This document shows positions 8,250-16,023 of a stretch of DNA of 64,000 nt, in pieces. The notes under the pieces were generated by a model. That model worked only from the letters and a program-made list of their open reading frames with translations. It did no database searches and was not told where the DNA came from. Positions within the stretch are counted from its first letter, which is position 1; the number at the start of each line of letters is the position of its first letter. Source of the stretch: Lachnoclostridium sp. An14 (GTDB lineage Bacteria; Bacillota; Clostridia; Lachnospirales; Lachnospiraceae); the NCBI RefSeq assembly GCF_002160755.1, contig NZ_NFLE01000023.1:1-64000 (forward strand), in the 5' to 3' direction. Position numbers and translations under genes: made by a program.

Positions 8250-9449
8250 ATGAAAAAGACGAGAATCGCAAAAATGCTTACGGCGGTAGCTTTGTCAGCG
8301 GCTATGGTGATGACTATGGGAGGAATGACGGCATTTGCAGCGGGAATAACGGGTGATGATGAATCTGTAGTAAATGGTATTAAATTTAATAAAACATTAC
8401 AGAAATCAGATGCCAATGCGACAACTCCTACGGTTACATTTGGTTTCTCTATAAAAGGAGCTTCTGAGGCTCAGTGTGGGACTGGAATTAGACAGGGAGT
8501 TGGTACTCCAAGTTTGGTATATGGCACGAGTGGTGAAAATGGAGTGTCTTTTGACAAAGATGATACTACGGCGGAGGATTTAACCAAATCTGTTACGATT
8601 AATTTTGATTCTGTGACGTTTCCAGAGCCTGGAGTATATCGTTATTTAATTGAAGAAAATGCTCTCCCTACTAATATTGGAACTATCTCCAATGATGATA
8701 TGGCTAGATTTTTAGATGTGAGGGTGATTAATGTCGGTGAGGGTGAGCAAAAGGAAAAGAAAATTGATTTAGTTGTTTTCCGTATGGCTAAGAAAGTAGA
8801 TAATACTTATGTAGTAGACACAGAGAGAGCGAAAGATGGGACATTCGTAAATACATACACAACTTATAGTTTGAATTTAAGTAAGACTGTAAAGGGTGAT
8901 ATGGGAGAAACAGATAGACCCTTTACCTTTAATATTGAATTTTATGGTGGACAGAGTGGAACAGAATTTAACCTTGTTCTTAATGACACAACTAAGGGTA
9001 ATTTAAGGGAAGAGAAAATTACATTGGGAACAGATGGAACGGCTAACGCAGCAGGAGCAGTTTCTTTAAAAGATGGAGGAACAGTTACTATTTCGGGTAT
9101 TCCGTCTAATGTAAAATATCAGATAAATGAGGTAAATCCGAGCTATAACTATAAAACTGTAGAGTATGTTATTAATAATGATACGACAACAGAGGGAATG
9201 AGTGATCTCCATACGTGGGGTTCCAATGATACTGTATTTGGAACTGGTACAGGGAATGAAACAGCAGATCCAGCCATTGGAATTGATGTAACAAAGTCTA
9301 CAAATACAGTAAGCTTTACAAATACGAGAACTACAGATGACATCCCCATGACCGGTATCATCCTCAACTTCGCTCCCTACATCCTTCTCGTAGCATTCGC
9401 AGGCGTATTTGCAGTTCTGTTCCTTCGTAAGAGAAGAGAGGAGTTCTAA
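8250..9449 (+). CDS. Major backbone pilin, IPMTG-anchored
   Basis: A 399-aa secreted protein with a clear signal peptide (MKKTRIAKMLTAVAL, cleavage after AFA) and a C-terminal sorting signal IPMTG, hydrophobic helix and RKRREEF tail. The body has two immunoglobulin-like pilin domains. The first matches the Spy0128/FctA style (TPTVTFGFSIKG, FPEPGVYRYLIEE). The second begins SLNLSKTVKGDMGETDRPF and is paralogous to the last domain of the tip adhesin. Its place after sipA and before a class B sortase is that of FctA in FCT pilus loci. The body is AT-rich while the last 35 codons are GC-rich, suggesting domain exchange. Intramolecular isopeptide bonds are likely but not proven. Confidence 0.88.
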   Translation: MKKTRIAKMLTAVALSAAMVMTMGGMTAFAAGITGDDESVVNGIKFNKTLQKSDANATTPTVTFGFSIKGASEAQCGTGIRQGVGTPSLVYGTSGENGVSFDKDDTTAEDLTKSVTINFDSVTFPEPGVYRYLIEENALPTNIGTISNDDMARFLDVRVINVGEGEQKEKKIDLVVFRMAKKVDNTYVVDTERAKDGTFVNTYTTYSLNLSKTVKGDMGETDRPFTFNIEFYGGQSGTEFNLVLNDTTKGNLREEKITLGTDGTANAAGAVSLKDGGTVTISGIPSNVKYQINEVNPSYNYKTVEYVINNDTTTEGMSDLHTWGSNDTVFGTGTGNETADPAIGIDVTKSTNTVSFTNTRTTDDIPMTGIILNFAPYILLVAFAGVFAVLFLRKRREEF

Positions 9450-9466
9450 TCCGGGATCGGATGATC

Positions 9467-9495
9467 TTGTACATACTATGAAGATGTGGTATCAT
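9467..9495 (+). promoter_or_regulatory. Putative internal promoter before the first sortase
   Basis: TTGTAC (9467-9472) and TATCAT (9490-9495) with a 17-bp spacer lie between the pilin stop and the sortase start. Confidence 0.4.
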
Positions 9496-9557
9496 GAGGA
9501 ACGGCATAACCATTGAGACAGAATGATTACTGAAAAGCAGACAGGAGGTGTCCCAGA

Positions 9558-10289
9558 GTGGAGATGGCGGCCAGAGCAGCCAGGATTGGGGATAAGTTGC
9601 TTAGCTTGTTCGCGGTACTGATGATTTTTACCATGCTTACATATGGAGGCTATTCCCTCTGGGACAACTACATGGTGAACCATGGGGCCTTCCTCAGCAA
9701 AGACCTTCTCAAATACAAACCGGCGGATACCGGCGGGGAAAATCTTTCCCTGGAGGATCTGATGCTGATCAACGAGGAAACCTGTGGTTGGATCACCGTT
9801 GACGATACTCATATCGACTACCCCGTTGTGCAGGGGGAGGACGATCTGAAGTATGTAAACACAGATGTGTTTGGAGAATTTTCCCTGTCAGGTGCGATTT
9901 TTCTCTCCTGCAAGAACAAGACCGATTTTTCAGACGGTTACAGCCTGCTCTATGGACACCACATGGACAACGGCGGAATGTTTGGAGATGTGATCGAGTT
10001 TACGGATGAGGAATATTTTTCCGCACGGGAGACAGGGGTCCTGTACCTGCCCCACAAGACGTATCAAATCCGGCTGTTTGCCTGCATGGAAGTGGACGCC
10101 TACGACTCCATCGTCTACGGACACGGAGAGGGATGCGATATGCAGCGGCTGCTGGATTACCTGAAAACAGACTCCACCAATTACAGAGACATTGGCGTCA
10201 CAGCCGATGACAAGATCATAGGAATGTCCACCTGCGTGGACGCGGTGACCAATGGCCGGGTGGTTCTGTTTGGCCGGTTAGAAGAATAA
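9558..10289 (+). CDS. Class B sortase (pilin polymerase)
   Basis: A 243-aa membrane-anchored transpeptidase with an N-terminal transmembrane helix (about 13-33) and an extracellular sortase fold. Catalytic residues are His134 (LLYGHHM), Cys226 (MSTCVD) and Arg234 (NGRVVLFGR). The ETCGWITVDDTHIDYPVVQ segment is typical of class B. The GTG start has AGGAGG nine bases upstream; the later ATG is too far. Sitting directly after the backbone pilin, it should link IPxTG-type pilins, as SrtC/SrtB does in FCT loci. Confidence 0.88.
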   Translation: MEMAARAARIGDKLLSLFAVLMIFTMLTYGGYSLWDNYMVNHGAFLSKDLLKYKPADTGGENLSLEDLMLINEETCGWITVDDTHIDYPVVQGEDDLKYVNTDVFGEFSLSGAIFLSCKNKTDFSDGYSLLYGHHMDNGGMFGDVIEFTDEEYFSARETGVLYLPHKTYQIRLFACMEVDAYDSIVYGHGEGCDMQRLLDYLKTDSTNYRDIGVTADDKIIGMSTCVDAVTNGRVVLFGRLEE

Positions 10290-10315
10290 GCACAAGAAGG
10301 AGGTGCAGTGAAGAA

Positions 10316-11083
10316 ATGTATCAGAAAATCAGGAAATTGTTCTTTCGTACGCTCGTTCCGGCTGTGCTTGCGGCCATGATGATTCCCACGACGGCATTTG
10401 GTCAGGGAAAGTCCTGTACCGTAACCATTCCGGCGGAGATTCAGGTGACTGGCAGTTCTATTCCGTCGGATGTGGAATACAAGCTGGTCATGGAGAGAGT
10501 GACCGAAAACGCTCCGATGCCGGAAGTCACGGAAGTGACCCGCACAGGCGCCGGAGAGGTGAATTTCGGGCCGATTACCTATACATCGCCGAACGATTAC
10601 CATTACCGCATTTTCCAGAATTCAGAGGCGGTAAATCGTTTCACCTACGATGAAACCGTGTACCTGCTGACCGTTCGGGTGACCAATTCCGCTACGGCGG
10701 AGGGCGGCCTGGCCTATCAGGTATGGATCGCCAATGAGGCGGACGAGACGGTAAAGGCAGACGACCTTCTGTTCACCAACAGCTACTACAGACCTGGCGG
10801 TGGCGACAGCGGTGGTGGCGGCGGCAGCACATCACCTGGCGGCGGCCCCTACAATCCCAGCGGCCCTGGCGTGGAGGGCGACGGCCTGACGGAGATTGAT
10901 GACGATGCAACCCCGTTGGCCCCTGGATTTGGCGAAGGCACACAGATTGACGACGATCTCGTTCCGCTGGCGCTGCCGAAGACGGGAGACACCACGAACC
11001 TGGCCCTTTGGGCGGCTCTGATGGCGATTTCCGGCGGCTGCCTGATCTTTTTGGCGGTGACGGGAAAACGCCGGAACGCATAA
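10316..11083 (+). CDS. Minor (basal) pilin with LPKTG sorting signal
   Basis: A 255-aa surface protein with a signal peptide (LVPAVLAAMMIPTTAFG), one FctA/FctB-like pilin domain (residues 30-155; FGPITYTSPNDYHYRIFQ, FTYDETVYLLTV), a Gly/Ser/Pro spacer, and two copies of an acidic linker (IDDDATPLA, IDDDLVPLA) before LPKTG, a membrane helix and GKRRNA. It is the only protein of the cluster with a canonical LPXTG, so it may be the subunit linked to peptidoglycan. Length and position match FctB of FCT loci. Confidence 0.85.
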   Translation: MYQKIRKLFFRTLVPAVLAAMMIPTTAFGQGKSCTVTIPAEIQVTGSSIPSDVEYKLVMERVTENAPMPEVTEVTRTGAGEVNFGPITYTSPNDYHYRIFQNSEAVNRFTYDETVYLLTVRVTNSATAEGGLAYQVWIANEADETVKADDLLFTNSYYRPGGGDSGGGGGSTSPGGGPYNPSGPGVEGDGLTEIDDDATPLAPGFGEGTQIDDDLVPLALPKTGDTTNLALWAALMAISGGCLIFLAVTGKRRNA

Positions 11084-11169
11084 AAATGCGGATCATATGA
11101 CAACAGCAAATAAGACGGGGTAGTTTCGGCTGCTCCGCCTTTTTGTTACACAGGATACCAGGGGCACGG

Positions 11170-11183
11170 GCCGGACATCCGGC
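11170..11183 (+). other. Small hairpin in the pilin-sortase gap
   Basis: GCCGGA-CA-TCCGGC lies in the 172-bp gap between the minor pilin and the second sortase. I see no convincing T-tract or promoter around it. Confidence 0.3.
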
Positions 11184-11255
11184 GGGGGCTTATCCGCGTG
11201 AGGCGGCCTGACTATTTTGCCCCATCCACACAGGAAACTCAGGAGGTAACCGGTT

Positions 11256-12062
11256 TTGGACAGCATGAATGACAGAAGAAAGGGAAAAACCCTCAGGTGG
11301 CTGGTGATGGCAGTGTGCGCGGTGGTGTTTATCGGCTCTGCCGTTGTGTTCAGCACCATTCTCTTAAACGTGAGGCGGGAGAAAAATACCTTTACGGAGC
11401 TGGCGAAGATCGCCAATGAAGGGGCTGCGGCGGAGACTGTCGCGGTGGTTTCTGGGGACAGCGATGGCGAGGAGAAGGAGCCTTTTGCCCTGCCCCGCTA
11501 CGCCACCCTTCACGAGATGAACCCGGACATGGCTGGATGGCTGAAAATCGACGGGACGAAGATGGATTACCCGGTGATGCACACGCCGGAGGATATGCAG
11601 TATTACATCCACCGGGATTTCTATGGAAAGGAGTCCGCCAGCGGTACGCCCTTTATCGGCGACAACTGCGACGCGGACAGCATGAGCGTGCTCATTTACG
11701 GCCACAATATGAAAAACGGCACCATGTTCGGCGAATTGGACGAGTATGAGGACGAGGCTTATTGGCAGGCCCACCCCATCATCCAGTTTGACAGCCTGAA
11801 GGAGGAGCGGGAGTATGAGGTGTTCGCCGCCTTCCGCACCCGGCTGCTCTATGAGGGGGAGGCCGGTTTCCGGTATTATCAGTATGCCGGGGAGCTGGAA
11901 AAGGAGGATTTTGACGAGTTTGTGGATCAGTCCCTGCGGGCCTCCAGCATTGACACCGGCATTGTCCCGGAGTACGGGGATCAGATTTTGATTCTCTCCA
12001 CCTGCAGCTATCACACGGAAAACGGACGGTTTGTGGTGGCGGCGAGACGGGTGACAGAATAA
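11256..12062 (+). CDS. Second class B sortase
   Basis: A 268-aa membrane-anchored sortase, last gene of the pilus operon. It has a transmembrane helix at about 15-37, His150 in YGHNMKNG, Cys250 in STCSYH and Arg258 in NGRFVV, all class B features. TTG at 11256 is preferred because AGGAGG lies at 11241-11246, nine bases before it; the ATG at 11265 is too far. With two sortases and two signal types (IPxTG on tip and backbone, LPKTG on the minor pilin), this enzyme may anchor the finished fibre or attach the minor pilin. Confidence 0.88.
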   Translation: MDSMNDRRKGKTLRWLVMAVCAVVFIGSAVVFSTILLNVRREKNTFTELAKIANEGAAAETVAVVSGDSDGEEKEPFALPRYATLHEMNPDMAGWLKIDGTKMDYPVMHTPEDMQYYIHRDFYGKESASGTPFIGDNCDADSMSVLIYGHNMKNGTMFGELDEYEDEAYWQAHPIIQFDSLKEEREYEVFAAFRTRLLYEGEAGFRYYQYAGELEKEDFDEFVDQSLRASSIDTGIVPEYGDQILILSTCSYHTENGRFVVAARRVTE

Positions 12063-12080
12063 GAAACGATCCGGCGGAAG

Positions 12081-12149
12081 AAACCGCCCGGAATCCTGCC
12101 AAAGTTCCCAGCTATTCTGGGCCGGGGCGGCGGGGCCGGGCGGTTTTTT
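12081..12149 (+). terminator. Terminator of the pilus operon
   Basis: AACCGCCCGG (12082-12091) and CCGGGCGGTT (12136-12145) form a stem followed by T6, downstream of the last sortase. Confidence 0.7.
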
Positions 12150-12168
12150 GCGTTTATTTCTTGAAATA

Positions 12169-12219
12169 GAACAAATGTTCGAAAAACCTGTTGCATTCTG
12201 CCGCGATCTGCGCTATAAT
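12169..12219 (+). promoter_or_regulatory. selD promoter with upstream palindromic box
   Basis: TTGCAT (12191-12196), a 17-bp spacer and TATAAT (12214-12219). The palindrome GAACAAATGTTC (12169-12180) ends exactly 10 bp before the -35. The same box with the same geometry precedes the yqeC transcript. It matches the GAAC-N4-GTTC LexA pattern, but its place upstream of -35 suits an activator better. Confidence 0.7.
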
Positions 12220-12307
12220 GGGGAAAAACATACCGGTGAAATCCATATCCCACCGGTTTTCATACCTATTTTGCAATGCTTTTCTACAAAACAAGGAGGG
12301 AAATGAT

Positions 12308-13360
12308 ATGATACCAGACGAACAAGTCCGTTTAAGCCATATGGCGCCGGGGGGAGGCTGCGCGGCGAAGATCGGCCCAGGCACCCTGCAGGGCATTCTG
12401 GAGGGGCTGCCGCGGTTTGAGGATGCCAATCTCCTGGTGGGGATTGAGACCAATGACGACGGGGCGGTGTACCGCATTTCCGACGATCTGGCTATGATTC
12501 AGACTTTGGACTTTTTTCCGCCCATGGTGGACGATCCCTTCCTGTTTGGCCAGATCGCGGCGGCCAACGCCCTCAGCGACATTTACGCCATGGGCGGGGA
12601 GCCGAAGGTGGCGTTAAATATCGTGGCGTGGCCAAACTGCGTCAATCCGGCTATTCTGGGCCGGATTCTGGCAGGCGGAGCGGAAAAGGTGAAGGAGGCG
12701 GGAGCGGTGCTGGCCGGGGGCCACTCCATCCAGGACGACGTGCCGAAATACGGCTTAAGCGTCACCGGCTTTGTCCATCCCCGGCGGATGTACACCAACT
12801 GCGGCGCCAGGCCCGGCGACGTGCTGTTTCTCACGAAACCTCTGGGAACCGGCCTGGTGAATACGGCGGTGAAGGCCGGTATGGCCTCCAAGGAGGCGGA
12901 GCGGGAGGTGGCCCAGGTGATGACGGAGTTAAACCGGAAGGCAGCGGAGTGCCTGCGGCGGTTCGGCGTCCACGCCTGCACCGATGTCACCGGCTTTGGC
13001 CTGGCGGGCCACGGGGCGGAGATGGGGGCCGGCAGCGGCGTGACCCTGGAGCTGTCCTTATCCCGCCTGCCGGTGCAGAAAGAGGCGGTGGAGTGCGCCA
13101 GAATGGGCCTGGTGCCGGAGGGCAGCTACCGCAACCGGGAGTTTTTGCGGGACCGCGTCCTGGTGCGGGCGGAGCCGGCCTGGGCGGCGGATCTGCTCTT
13201 TGATCCCCAGACCTCCGGCGGATTGTTGGTAAGCCTGGGAGAGGAGGACGCGGCGGCCCTGGAACGGGACGGAGAAAATGCCGGACTGCGTTTCCCATTC
13301 CGGGCTGTGGGCCGTGTGCGGGAAAAGGAGGGGCCATGGAACGTGATACTGACCGACTGA
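12308..13360 (+). CDS. selD: Selenide, water dikinase
   Basis: Makes selenophosphate from selenide and ATP. This 350-aa cytosolic protein has the glycine-rich loop with catalytic Cys18 and Lys21 (GGGCAAKIG); Cys replaces the selenocysteine found in some clostridial enzymes. Family blocks include DFFPPMVDDPFLFG, NALSDIYAMGG, LAGGHSI, TDVTGFGLAGH and the terminal LFDPQTSGGLL. ATG 12308 follows AAGGAGGG at ideal spacing; the longer upstream frame lacks a site. With desulfurase, DUF3343 and yqeC/yqeB nearby but no selA/selB in the window, the likely use is the selenium cofactor of molybdenum hydroxylases. It overlaps the next gene by 25 bp. Confidence 0.95.
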   Translation: MIPDEQVRLSHMAPGGGCAAKIGPGTLQGILEGLPRFEDANLLVGIETNDDGAVYRISDDLAMIQTLDFFPPMVDDPFLFGQIAAANALSDIYAMGGEPKVALNIVAWPNCVNPAILGRILAGGAEKVKEAGAVLAGGHSIQDDVPKYGLSVTGFVHPRRMYTNCGARPGDVLFLTKPLGTGLVNTAVKAGMASKEAEREVAQVMTELNRKAAECLRRFGVHACTDVTGFGLAGHGAEMGAGSGVTLELSLSRLPVQKEAVECARMGLVPEGSYRNREFLRDRVLVRAEPAWAADLLFDPQTSGGLLVSLGEEDAAALERDGENAGLRFPFRAVGRVREKEGPWNVILTD

Positions 13361-14508
13361 TTTATCTGGACAATGCGGCTACCACGGCGAAAAAGCCGGA
13401 TGTGGTGGCCCAGGCGGTGTACGATGCCATCCAGGGCGGCCGTATGGGAAACGCGGAGCGGGGAGCCGTGGGCGGTTCCCTGGAGGCGTCACGGGTGGTG
13501 TACCGGGCCAGAAAGGCGGTGGCGGAGCTCTTTGGCTGTCCCAGCCCGGAGCAGGCGGCGTTTACGGCCAATTCCACGGAAAGCCTGAATATGGCCATTC
13601 AGGGCCTCTTAGAGCCTGGCGCCCACGTGATTACCACCGTGATGGAGCACAATTCCGTTCTCCGTCCCTTAAGGCGGATGGAGGCCCAGGGGGTGGAGGT
13701 CACCGTTCTCCCCCTGTCACCGGCAGATGGCTGGCAGATCCCGGCGGCGGCCTTTGAGCAGGCCATCCGCCCCAATACGGAGGCTATTATCTGTACCCAC
13801 GCCTCCAATCTCACAGGCGATCTGGTGGACATCCAGGCGGTGGGAGCCCTTTGCCGCCGCCACGGCCTGGTGTTCGTGCTGGACGCCTCCCAGACAGCGG
13901 GGGTGTTTGACATTGATATGGAAACCATGGGGATTGACGTGGTGTGTTTCACCGGTCACAAGAGCCTGTTCGGCCCCCAGGGAACCGGCGGGATCTGTGT
14001 GAGGAAGGGACTGTCTGTCCGCCCTCTGCTGGAGGGGGGCACCGGGATCCGCACCTATGACCGGAGACAGCCGTTGGAGATGCCCACAGCCCTGGAGGCA
14101 GGCACCCTCAATACCCACGGCATCGCCGGCCTTCTGGCCGCCCTGGAGTGGCGGAAGGAGGCGGGGGAGGCCGGCCTGCGGGAAAGGGAACTGGAGCTGG
14201 CCGCGGCCTTTTACGAGGGCGTGAAAGAGCTACCGGGGATGACGGTTTACGGGAATTTTGAGCGCAGGCTGCGGGCTCCCATTGTGGCGCTGAACCTGCT
14301 GGATTACGACTCCGGGCAGGTGGCGGAGGAGCTTTATGAGCGGTTCGCCATCCAGACCAGATCCGGCGGCCACTGTGCGCCTCTGTACCATCAGGCCCTG
14401 GGGACGGAGAGACAGGGGGCGGTGCGGTTCAGTTTCTCCTGTTTTAATACGGAGGAGGACGTGGAGGCGGCCGTCCGCGCGATGGAAATACTGGCAAAGG
14501 AAGGGTAG
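13336..14508 (+). CDS. Cysteine desulfurase / selenocysteine lyase-like PLP enzyme
   Basis: Class V aminotransferase fold of the NifS/Csd group, 390 aa. It should remove S (or Se) from cysteine (or selenocysteine) and hold it as a persulfide. Visible: YLDNAATT near the N-terminus, EHNSVLRP (His105), DASQTAG (Asp183, Gln186), PLP lysine Lys209 in TGHKSLFGPQGTGG, and candidate active Cys347 in RSGGHCAPL. The start lies inside the selD 3' end, so translation is probably coupled. In this context it may deliver selenium to SelD or sulfur to the molybdenum cofactor. Confidence 0.9.
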   Translation: MERDTDRLIYLDNAATTAKKPDVVAQAVYDAIQGGRMGNAERGAVGGSLEASRVVYRARKAVAELFGCPSPEQAAFTANSTESLNMAIQGLLEPGAHVITTVMEHNSVLRPLRRMEAQGVEVTVLPLSPADGWQIPAAAFEQAIRPNTEAIICTHASNLTGDLVDIQAVGALCRRHGLVFVLDASQTAGVFDIDMETMGIDVVCFTGHKSLFGPQGTGGICVRKGLSVRPLLEGGTGIRTYDRRQPLEMPTALEAGTLNTHGIAGLLAALEWRKEAGEAGLRERELELAAAFYEGVKELPGMTVYGNFERRLRAPIVALNLLDYDSGQVAEELYERFAIQTRSGGHCAPLYHQALGTERQGAVRFSFSCFNTEEDVEAAVRAMEILAKEG

Positions 14509-14517
14509 GGATAAACG

Positions 14518-14754
14518 ATGCGGGAGAGAGAGGAGTCGGTGCTGGTTTCCTTCCGGACGACGGCGGAGGCCATGGCCATGGAGGATCACTGCGGCAGGGA
14601 CGGGATCCCCGGCCGCCTGATCCCCATTCCCTCCTTCGTGTCCGCCGGGTGCGGATTCGGCTGGAAAGCGCCTAAGAGGGAGCGGGAACGGATTTTGGAA
14701 TATATGAAGGCCCAGGGACTGGGATATGAGCGGGTGGGGGAGTATTTGCTGTGA
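14518..14754 (+). CDS. DUF3343 family protein
   Basis: A 78-aa cytosolic protein beginning ESVLVSFRTTAEAMAMEDHC, the usual opening of DUF3343 proteins, which are often found beside selD and cysteine desulfurase genes. It carries a conserved Cys in SAGCGFGWK. It starts 9 bp after the desulfurase stop and closes the selD operon. Its biochemical role is unknown; a selenium or sulfur carrier or regulator is a guess from neighbours. Confidence 0.8.
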   Translation: MREREESVLVSFRTTAEAMAMEDHCGRDGIPGRLIPIPSFVSAGCGFGWKAPKRERERILEYMKAQGLGYERVGEYLL

Positions 14755-14804
14755 GGAATTTGGCGGCAGAAATCCAGAGAGAGTCATTGTTTATAAAAAA
14801 TTTA

Positions 14805-14855
14805 GAACAAATGTTCGATAAAGTGTTTGCAGTCGGTGACTCTCTGTTTTATAAT
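14805..14855 (+). promoter_or_regulatory. yqeC-yqeB-mocA promoter with the same palindromic box as selD
   Basis: GAACAAATGTTC (14805-14816), 10 bp, TTGCAG (14827-14832), 17 bp, TATAAT (14850-14855). The box and both spacings are identical to the selD promoter, so the two selenium units probably share a regulator. Confidence 0.7.
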
Positions 14856-14880
14856 GAGGGAACCATGAGGGAATAGAAGA

Positions 14881-14985
14881 ATGGCGGATGTTCCAGATGT
14901 CCCGGATGTTCCAAATGTTCCGGATGTTCCGGGAAAATGCGGAGGAAATGGCGAAGGAAATGGAGAAGGAGGAGCGCGGCGGTGA
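14881..14985 (+). CDS. Leader-like small ORF with DVP repeats
   Basis: A 34-codon ORF starting about 20 bp after the promoter -10, with AGGGA 10 bp upstream. It encodes (D/N)VP five times, from a roughly 9-bp tandem repeat (gatgttcc-type, 14887-14935), then a Gly/Glu/Asn-rich end. Its TGA overlaps the GTG start of yqeC as GTGA, a layout typical of translational coupling. It may be a regulatory leader peptide; it could also be non-functional. Confidence 0.45.
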   Translation: MADVPDVPDVPNVPDVPGKCGGNGEGNGEGGARR

Positions 14986-15998
14986 AGAAGGAGAGCGGTG
15001 TGCTGGCGGCTTTGGGGCTGGAGGAATGGCTGGAGACGGATACTCTGGAGAGAGAGAATGAAGACGCGGGAGACGATTCCCGGCTGTCCTCCCTGCGTCC
15101 GCCCCGGCCCCACTCCCCGTTTGTCATAGCCCTGGTAGGCGGAGGCGGCAAAACCACCTTGATGAATACCATCGGCAGAGAGCTGGCGGAGACAGACCGC
15201 AGGGTTCTTCTCACCACATCCACCCACATCGCCCTCCCGGAGACGGGAAACGTCCTGATCCTGGATCCGGAGAGAAACCGTCTGGAATATCTCCGGCGGG
15301 AGGAGCCGGGGGAGCGTTTTTTCGGCGGCGGCGGTTTGGAACAGGCTCCGGCTCTGGGAGATGGGAACTCATCCCGCCGGGATCTTTTGGCGGCTGGTTG
15401 CACAGTTCCCGCCGGGATTTCCGGGCCGGTGGATGATTTCCCCTTTCTGAATGTAATTCCCGCCAGCGGCGGCTTTGTGTTCACAGCGGGGGCGCTGGAG
15501 ACTCCTTTGCCGGCCGGGGACAAAGGGGATGTTTTAGGGAGTGTTCCGCCTCAGAGAAAGCTCACCGCTCTGCCGGAGCCTCTTTACAGCCGCCTGAAAT
15601 CCCTGGTGGACGTGGCAGTGGTGGAGGCGGACGGGGCAAAACGCCATCCTCTAAAGGTGCCTGCCGCCCATGAGCCGGTGATTTGGCCGGATGTTTCGGC
15701 AGTGCTGGGGGTGGCAGGGCTGTCTGCCCTGGGGCGTCCCGTGGGAGAGACGCTGTTTCGCCGGGAGCTGTCCGCCTGGGACGGAGACCAGATCGTGACG
15801 GCGGAGCTGATCGCGGAGCTGTTGTCCTCCCCTCAAGGGGCGAGAAAGCAGGTCCGCAGCCTGGAGTACCGGGCGGTGCTGAACCAGTGTGACACAGAGG
15901 AACAGCTGCAGGCCGCAAAGGAGATCGGAGCCATGCTCCAGAGCCAGGGAATCCACGGGGCGGCTCTGTCCTGGGGACAGCCGAGATGGATATTTTGA
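14982..15998 (+). CDS. yqeC: Selenium-dependent hydroxylase accessory protein YqeC
   Basis: A 338-aa P-loop protein of the YqeC family, which tracks with selenium-dependent molybdenum hydroxylases. Walker A is VGGGGKTT (residues 52-59), followed by family blocks LLTTSTHIALP, VVEADGAKRHPLKVPAAHEPVIW and VLNQCDT. GTG 14982 is favoured by AAGGAGG 9 bp upstream and by the overlap with the small leader ORF; the frame is open further 5' from 14937. It probably acts in cofactor maturation with YqeB and the MocA-like protein, the next two genes. Confidence 0.85.
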   Translation: MKKESGVLAALGLEEWLETDTLERENEDAGDDSRLSSLRPPRPHSPFVIALVGGGGKTTLMNTIGRELAETDRRVLLTTSTHIALPETGNVLILDPERNRLEYLRREEPGERFFGGGGLEQAPALGDGNSSRRDLLAAGCTVPAGISGPVDDFPFLNVIPASGGFVFTAGALETPLPAGDKGDVLGSVPPQRKLTALPEPLYSRLKSLVDVAVVEADGAKRHPLKVPAAHEPVIWPDVSAVLGVAGLSALGRPVGETLFRRELSAWDGDQIVTAELIAELLSSPQGARKQVRSLEYRAVLNQCDTEEQLQAAKEIGAMLQSQGIHGAALSWGQPRWIF

Positions 15999-16023
15999 CC
16001 GTTACAGATGGAGGGATAGAGAC

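Noticed and set aside
12169-12180. LexA (SOS) box upstream of selD
   Set aside because: The GAAC-N4-GTTC pattern fits, but the site lies upstream of the -35 and is shared only with another selenium operon here, so I report it as a shared operator and do not claim SOS control.
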